A stretch of 9,084 bases of DNA from Desulfatibacillaceae bacterium (lineage in GTDB: Bacteria; Desulfobacterota; Desulfobacteria; Desulfobacterales; Desulfatibacillaceae). The position numbers and the translations under genes are program-made. How positions within the stretch are numbered: position 1 is the stretch's first letter; each line of letters opens with the position of its first letter. Positions 5,491-9,084 of this stretch are shown one piece after another. Below the pieces are notes generated by a model. That model did no database searches and had not been told where the DNA came from. It saw nothing but the letters and a program-made list of their open reading frames with translations. The stretch covers positions 1 through 9,084 of the forward strand of contig JASEHB010000065.1 in NCBI GenBank assembly GCA_030018745.1. The letters run 5' to 3'.

Positions 5491-6262
5491 ATCTGCCCGG
5501 CCCCTTTTGGCGCTTGATGGCATCAGCAAGTCCTTTGGTGGTGTCAGGGCATCCCACGATGTGAGCTTTGCGGTTGAACGCAAAAGCATCACCGGGCTTA
5601 TCGGCCCCAACGGCGCGGGCAAAACCACTCTTTTTAATATCATCACAGGTGTTTACTCCAAGGATTGCGGCTCCATTTTCTTTGACGGCCAGGACCTGGG
5701 CAAAAGCCCTGTTCACAAGCGCGTGAGCATGGGAATTGCCCGCACCTTCCAGAATGTGGAGCTTTTTTCCGGCATGAGCGTGCTGGAAAATGTGCTGGTG
5801 GGCCGCCATGTTCGCACAAAATGCGGGTTTTTCGGGGCTGTGGCCCGCCTGCCCCGCCACAGGGAGGAAGAGCGCCTGGCACAAAAGTATTGCATGGAAA
5901 TGCTCGATTTTGTGGGAATGGCCCATGTTGCCAAAAAGCCTGCCGGGGATCTGCCCTTTGGCTGGCAGCGGCTTGTGGAGATTGCCAGAGCGCTGGCCAG
6001 CCAGCCAAGGCTTTTGCTGCTGGATGAGCCTGCCGCAGGGCTGAACGCCATGGAAACAAAACAGCTTGGCGAGTTGTTGGGCCAGATTCGCCAAAGGGGG
6101 GTGACCCTGCTTCTGGTGGAGCATGACATGAGCCTCACAATGGAGGTTTGCGATTATATAGCGGTGCTGGACCAGGGAAGGAAAATCGCCTTTGGCACAC
6201 CCCGCCAAATCCAGGCGGACAAAGCAGTCATTGCCGCCTATCTGGGACAGGAAGAATTTTAA
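5468..6262 (+). CDS. livG: LIV-type ABC transporter ATP-binding protein, LivG subunit
   Basis: A 264-residue cytoplasmic ATPase that powers the LivHM permease together with LivF. Walker A is GPNGAGKT (46-53), Walker B LLLLDEP (182-188) followed by the LivG-typical AAGLN, and the switch His is His219 in VEHD. The ABC signature reads LPFGWQ (162-167) in place of the canonical LSGGQ; LivG proteins commonly deviate here (for example LSYGQQ), and the following RLVEIARAL is normal, so activity is expected. The start ATG lies inside the end of livM, preceded by a weak GGTGAA (5457-5462); the protein begins with an acceptable linker and then ALDGISKSFGG. Termination at 6260-6262 abuts the livF start with no gap. 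Confidence 0.92.
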   Translation: MNAPKTDESARPLLALDGISKSFGGVRASHDVSFAVERKSITGLIGPNGAGKTTLFNIITGVYSKDCGSIFFDGQDLGKSPVHKRVSMGIARTFQNVELFSGMSVLENVLVGRHVRTKCGFFGAVARLPRHREEERLAQKYCMEMLDFVGMAHVAKKPAGDLPFGWQRLVEIARALASQPRLLLLDEPAAGLNAMETKQLGELLGQIRQRGVTLLLVEHDMSLTMEVCDYIAVLDQGRKIAFGTPRQIQADKAVIAAYLGQEEF

Positions 6263-7006
6263 GTGCTTACCATCCGCAACCTCAAATGCTGGTACGGGGG
6301 TATAGAGGCCCTTTCCGGCGTCACCCTCTCTGTTGGCCAGGGCGAGCTTGTGGCCCTCATCGGCGCAAACGGCTCCGGCAAGAGCACACTATTGCAGGCG
6401 GTTTGCGGATTATTGCCCGGCTGGAAGGGGGAAATATCCTTTGAAAAGGTGCCCCTGAACAAAAAAAAGCCCCAGGATATTGTTGCAGGCGGGATATGCA
6501 TGGTTCCTGAAGGAAGGCTTGTTTTCGGCCCTTTGAGCGTGCTGGACAACCTTAAACTTGGGGCCTACCTTCGCTACCGCAAGCGCGACCATTATGGTAT
6601 AAAAAAGGATCTGGACAAGATTTTTAGCCTTTTTCCCATCCTTGCCCAGCGTTCCGGCCAGCATGCTGGCACTCTTTCCGGCGGCGAGCAGCAAATGCTT
6701 TCCATAGGCCGGGCATTGATGGCGCGGCCGAAACTGCTTTTGCTTGATGAGCCTTCAATGGGACTGGCCCCCCTTGTGGCGCGGCTCATTTTCGACACCC
6801 TTGCAGAGCTGCGCGAAGATGGGCTTACAATTCTTATTGTGGAGCAGAACGCGCGGGCCGCGCTGATGATTGCAGACAGGGGCTATGTGCTGGAAACCGG
6901 GCGCATGGTGCTGGCCGGAAAGGCCAAAGAGCTGTTGGCTGACGAGGAGATAAAACGGGCTTACCTGGGCAAGGACTATGCCCGTTTCACCGAAGGGAGG
7001 GCATAA
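6263..7006 (+). CDS. livF: LIV-type ABC transporter ATP-binding protein, LivF subunit
   Basis: A 247-residue ATPase, the second nucleotide-binding subunit of the transporter. Walker A is GANGSGKST (34-42), signature LSGGEQQ (138-144), Walker B LLLLDEP (158-164) followed by SMGLAP, and the switch region reads VEQN, with Gln in place of His, as is normal for LivF. It starts at GTG 6263, directly after the livG stop, with AGGAAGAA (6249-6256) in the end of livG as ribosome binding site, so the two ATPases are translationally coupled. It is one base from the next gene, whose ribosome binding site lies in its last codons. Confidence 0.92.
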   Translation: MLTIRNLKCWYGGIEALSGVTLSVGQGELVALIGANGSGKSTLLQAVCGLLPGWKGEISFEKVPLNKKKPQDIVAGGICMVPEGRLVFGPLSVLDNLKLGAYLRYRKRDHYGIKKDLDKIFSLFPILAQRSGQHAGTLSGGEQQMLSIGRALMARPKLLLLDEPSMGLAPLVARLIFDTLAELREDGLTILIVEQNARAALMIADRGYVLETGRMVLAGKAKELLADEEIKRAYLGKDYARFTEGRA

Positions 7007-7007
7007 A

Positions 7008-8300
7008 GTGTCCGCAGACCACCTGCCAGACAAGGAATCAACCTTTGCCCCGGAGCTTTTGGCCCAGCGCCAGTTGGAGCTTTTGCAAGCCTCCCTCAAC
7101 CGGGCGCATAAAATGGTCCCCTTTTACCGGGAGCGATTTATAGAAAACGGGGCTGCGCCCCAGGATGTTGAAAAGCTTGAAGATTTGGCCCGATTGCCCT
7201 TTGTGCGGCGCGAGGATCTGGCCGACCACTATCCATACGGAATGTTTGCCGTTCCTCTTCGGGATATTGTGAGAATCCACACTGCTTCCGGGGCAGGCAA
7301 CAAGCCCTCTGTGACAGGCTACACCAAAAACGACCTTGCGCTTTGGAAGAGCCTTGTGGGCCGCGCCCTTAAAGCGGCAGGCATAAATGACCAGGATATT
7401 GTGCAGATACATCTGGACCCGGGCCTTGCCAACTGGGGCAGGGATTACAAGGACGGAGCCGAGGCGCTTGAAGCCTCGGTCATCCCCCTCACCCCCTTGA
7501 GTCTGCAAAAGCAGTTGATGGTTCTTTCCGATTACCGCACCACCGCGCTTATAACAACGCCGGTTTCAGCAGGCGAGCTTCTGGAAAGCCTTGCCCGCTT
7601 GAGGGCCGCTCCCCTCAACCTGGCCGTAAAAAACCTCATTCTTGTTGGCGAGCCAGCAGAGGAAAACTTAAGGGAGCAGCTTGAAAAGGAGCTTTCGCTG
7701 ACCACCTGGCTTCACTGGGGGCTTCACGAGGTCCCTGGCCCTGCCATTGCCTTCGAGTGCGAGGCTCATGACGGGCTTCATGTTTCGGAAGACTCCTTTT
7801 ATCTTGAAATAGTTGACCCGGAAACCGGCAAACCGGCCAAAGATGAGGGAGAGATTGTTCTCACAACCCTTTCCACCAGGGCCTTCCCCCTTATCCGCTT
7901 TCGCACCGGAGACAGGGCAAGGCTTGTTTCAACGCCCTGCGCCTGCGGCAGAACCTTGAGGCGCATCCGCTGGCTGCCCGGCCGCACAGACGGCATGGCG
8001 CTCATCCGGGGGGTGAAGGTTCACCCAAGCCAGGTGCTTGCCATTGTGGAAGGCATACTTGGTTTTGTGCCCTTGTCCTGCAAACTTTTTACACCTTCAA
8101 AGGAAGCGGGACAGGGTCTGGAAGTGCGCCTTGGCATGGATGACAGGCTTTTTTCTGATGAGGTCAAAGAGCTTGAAAAAATTATGGCGGGCGTTGAAAG
8201 GGGCCTTTGTCAGGAGCTGGGTGTTCCTGTGCGTGTCCGGCTCATGGAGCAGTCGGCGGATGTCTGCCAAAACCAAGCTCTTATAAAGGAGTCTCTTTAA
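7008..8300 (+). CDS. Degenerate PaaK-family homologue, possibly non-catalytic
   Basis: A 430-residue protein of full PaaK length, clearly homologous to the product of 432-1733 (shared VPFYR, YPYGMFAVP, RIH.AS, GLH.SED, CACGRT, GRTDGMALIRGVKVHPSQ). Key catalytic motifs are changed. The phosphate-binding SSGTTGQPT is ASGAGNKPS (93-101); the aryl-pocket YGYGLFTGG is replaced by DPGLANWGR; DIYGISE reads LHWGLHE (235-241), keeping the Glu. The C-terminal SEGKAVRV with its catalytic Lys is CQNQALIK, with Gln423 where Lys is expected. The ribose-binding Asp302 in FRTGD is kept. The reading frame is intact, so the protein is probably made; a regulatory partner of the first ligase or an enzyme with altered chemistry are both possible. 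GTG 7008 is chosen because AGGGAGG (6994-7000) lies seven bases upstream; ATG 6978 would overlap livF and has a poorly spaced site. Confidence 0.82.
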   Translation: MSADHLPDKESTFAPELLAQRQLELLQASLNRAHKMVPFYRERFIENGAAPQDVEKLEDLARLPFVRREDLADHYPYGMFAVPLRDIVRIHTASGAGNKPSVTGYTKNDLALWKSLVGRALKAAGINDQDIVQIHLDPGLANWGRDYKDGAEALEASVIPLTPLSLQKQLMVLSDYRTTALITTPVSAGELLESLARLRAAPLNLAVKNLILVGEPAEENLREQLEKELSLTTWLHWGLHEVPGPAIAFECEAHDGLHVSEDSFYLEIVDPETGKPAKDEGEIVLTTLSTRAFPLIRFRTGDRARLVSTPCACGRTLRRIRWLPGRTDGMALIRGVKVHPSQVLAIVEGILGFVPLSCKLFTPSKEAGQGLEVRLGMDDRLFSDEVKELEKIMAGVERGLCQELGVPVRVRLMEQSADVCQNQALIKESL

Positions 8301-8347
8301 AAGCGCCCGGATTTTGACGCTTTTTTTAACCTGGCGCTAAAATTTTT
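8299..8347 (+). terminator. Overlapping weak terminator-like hairpins between paaK homologue and ACT gene
   Basis: Two mutually exclusive stems share strand 8302-8305. The first, AAAAGCG / CGCTTTT (8299-8305 with 8318-8324), runs directly into the T7 tract 8321-8327. The second, AGCGCC / GGCGCT (8302-8307 with 8333-8338), is followed by AAAATTTTT. Both are weak. They could cause partial termination before the last ACT gene or mean nothing. Confidence 0.25.
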
Positions 8348-8365
8348 GCCTGACAGGGAGGAAAT

Positions 8366-8797
8366 ATGTTTGTCAACCAGATTGCCGTGTTTTTGGAAAA
8401 CAAGGTGGGCCGTCTTGCTGAAGTGGCCCGAATACTTGCCGATGCAAGCGTAAACATCCGCGCCCTGTCCTTGGCGGACACTTCGGACTTCGGGGTTTTG
8501 CGGCTTCTGGTGGACAACAATGAAAAGGCCCTGGAAGCCCTGAAGTACAACGGCCTCACCGTTAGGGAAAGCCGCGTGCTTGCCGTACCCGTGGAAGACA
8601 GGCCAGGCGGGCTACTCAAAATTCTGGACATGATGGATGCTGCTTCAGTGAATATCGAGTATATGTATGCCTACGCCAACCCAAAGGGTGGCACCGCCAT
8701 CATGATATTCCGCTTTGCTCCCATTGCAAAGGCTGTGGAGGTGCTTGAAAAGAACGGCATAGCCATCCTCTCCGAGCAGGAGCTTGCAGCAAGCTAG
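8366..8797 (+). CDS. Tandem ACT-domain protein, distal copy
   Basis: A 143-residue, two-ACT-domain protein of exactly the same length as the copy at 1780-2211 and alignable to it without gaps, about half identical. The most conserved stretches are VFLENK, the 14 residues of NIRALSLADTSDFG, DRPGGL and EYMYA, the turns expected to form the ligand-binding interface between ACT domains. Differences concentrate in helices and in the C-terminal tail. The ribosome binding site AGGGAGG (8355-8361) lies four bases before the ATG. It forms a pair with the degenerate ligase homologue, mirroring the first ligase-ACT pair. A six-base-pair hairpin (8781-8786 with 8790-8795) runs into its stop codon. Ligand and target are unknown; an aromatic amino acid is the best guess given the leader peptide. 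Confidence 0.85.
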   Translation: MFVNQIAVFLENKVGRLAEVARILADASVNIRALSLADTSDFGVLRLLVDNNEKALEALKYNGLTVRESRVLAVPVEDRPGGLLKILDMMDAASVNIEYMYAYANPKGGTAIMIFRFAPIAKAVEVLEKNGIAILSEQELAAS

Positions 8798-8958
8798 GCG
8801 TTACAACCCGTTAAGGGAAAGTGCGATATCTTTTTTTTAACAGGGCTGCCTTTAAAAACTGACCTTTCTGCAACAAAAAGGCTGTAAACAGATACCAGAA
8901 CAGCTTTATGCAAGAAGGCAAAAAATGCTCATATATTATTGTCAAAAAAGGCAAGCCA
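8798..8958 (+). other. Spacer between operon and UDP-glucose dehydrogenase gene
   Basis: The spacer contains T8 at 8831-8838 preceded only by a poor stem (GAAAG / CTTTT, 8817-8821 with 8830-8834). It also has an eight-pair stem with a 14-base loop (8878-8885 with 8900-8907), and an AT-rich TATATT (8932-8937) that could be a -10 element without a recognisable -35. A transcript end and a new promoter are plausible here, because the next gene is functionally unrelated, but neither is clear. Confidence 0.3.
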
Positions 8959-9084
8959 ATGGCCTTTAAAAAGAACATCCTCTGCATAGGCGCAGGCTAT
9001 GTGGGCGGCCCCACAATGGCAGTCATCGCAGACAAATGCCCGGACTGCACCATTGAAGTGGTGGACATCAACCCGGAGCGCATA
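8959..9084 (+). CDS. UDP-glucose 6-dehydrogenase, N-terminal part (cut by window edge)
   Basis: The first 42 codons of a gene that runs off the right edge. The product starts MAFKKNILCIGAGYVGG, a Rossmann fold with the dinucleotide motif GAGYVGG, continues with PTMAVIADKCPD, and reaches the acidic end of the second strand in VVDINPERI, where Asp binds the ribose of NAD. This pattern belongs to the UDP-glucose/GDP-mannose dehydrogenase family. The GGPT after GYVG and the cysteine/proline loop resemble animal and plant UDP-glucose dehydrogenases more than the common bacterial form, which usually has GYVGL. It would oxidise UDP-glucose to UDP-glucuronate for surface polysaccharides. ATG 8959 gives the expected short N-terminus with a weak AAGG (8948-8951) upstream; an in-frame ATG at 8908 is possible. 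Confidence 0.85.
   Translation, partial: MAFKKNILCIGAGYVGGPTMAVIADKCPDCTIEVVDINPERI

Noticed and set aside
5447..6208. Minus-strand open frame of about 250 codons opposite livG
   Set aside because: It mirrors livG, which has intact Walker motifs; the antisense product is Cys/His/Gln-rich in the way of shadow frames.
7008..8300. Second ligase homologue as a decayed pseudogene
   Set aside because: The frame is uninterrupted at full length with a strong ribosome binding site and conserved non-catalytic segments, so loss of catalytic residues is better read as a change of role.
8875..8907. Minus-strand intrinsic terminator (stem followed by T5 when read in reverse)
   Set aside because: The T-tract partly belongs to the stem, and the following gene runs on the + strand, so there is no convergent gene in the window for it to serve.

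Overview
The window carries one co-directional operon on the + strand, followed by the first codons of an unrelated gene. Gene content (AMP-forming aryl-CoA ligases of the PaaK family, tandem-ACT proteins, a full LIV-type ABC transporter) and fairly GC-rich codon use suggest an anaerobic Gram-negative bacterium, most likely a Desulfobacterota sulfate reducer or relative. That placement is inferred from gene style, not from a marker gene.

Layout. 1-107 is an unidentified edge segment with small inverted repeats and a terminator-like stem. A perfect TTGACA lies at 104-109. 188-265 encodes a 25-codon leader peptide with a good ribosome binding site and six aromatic codons (Tyr, four Phe, Trp) within eleven residues. 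Downstream, 234-370 holds a chain of mutually exclusive hairpins ending in a strong intrinsic terminator. Together these form a translation-coupled transcription attenuator, the most interesting item in the window. The operon follows: paaK-like ligase (432-1733), tandem-ACT protein (1780-2211), livK-type lipoprotein binding protein (2296-3507), livH (3624-4499), livM (4543-5490), livG (5468-6262), livF (6263-7006), a second and degenerate PaaK homologue (7008-8300), and a second tandem-ACT protein (8366-8797). A short spacer leads to the 5' end of a UDP-glucose 6-dehydrogenase gene (8959 onward, cut by the window edge).

How the parts may work together. The transporter would import a small acid, the first PaaK would activate it to an aryl-CoA, and the ACT proteins could sense an amino acid. 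A leader that lets transcription through when charged aromatic tRNAs are scarce makes a purely catabolic role unlikely. It fits salvage: aryl acids (phenylacetate, 4-hydroxyphenylacetate, indoleacetate) taken up, activated to CoA esters, and reductively carboxylated by an indolepyruvate-type ferredoxin oxidoreductase to arylpyruvates for Phe, Tyr and Trp synthesis. That oxidoreductase is not in the window, so this pathway is inference.

The operon is nearly symmetric: a ligase-ACT pair sits on each side of the transporter. The distal ligase has lost its phosphate-binding motif and C-terminal catalytic lysine, so it may be a non-catalytic paralogue. All supported genes are on the + strand; I see no convincing minus-strand gene, tRNA, rRNA, CRISPR or insertion sequence.
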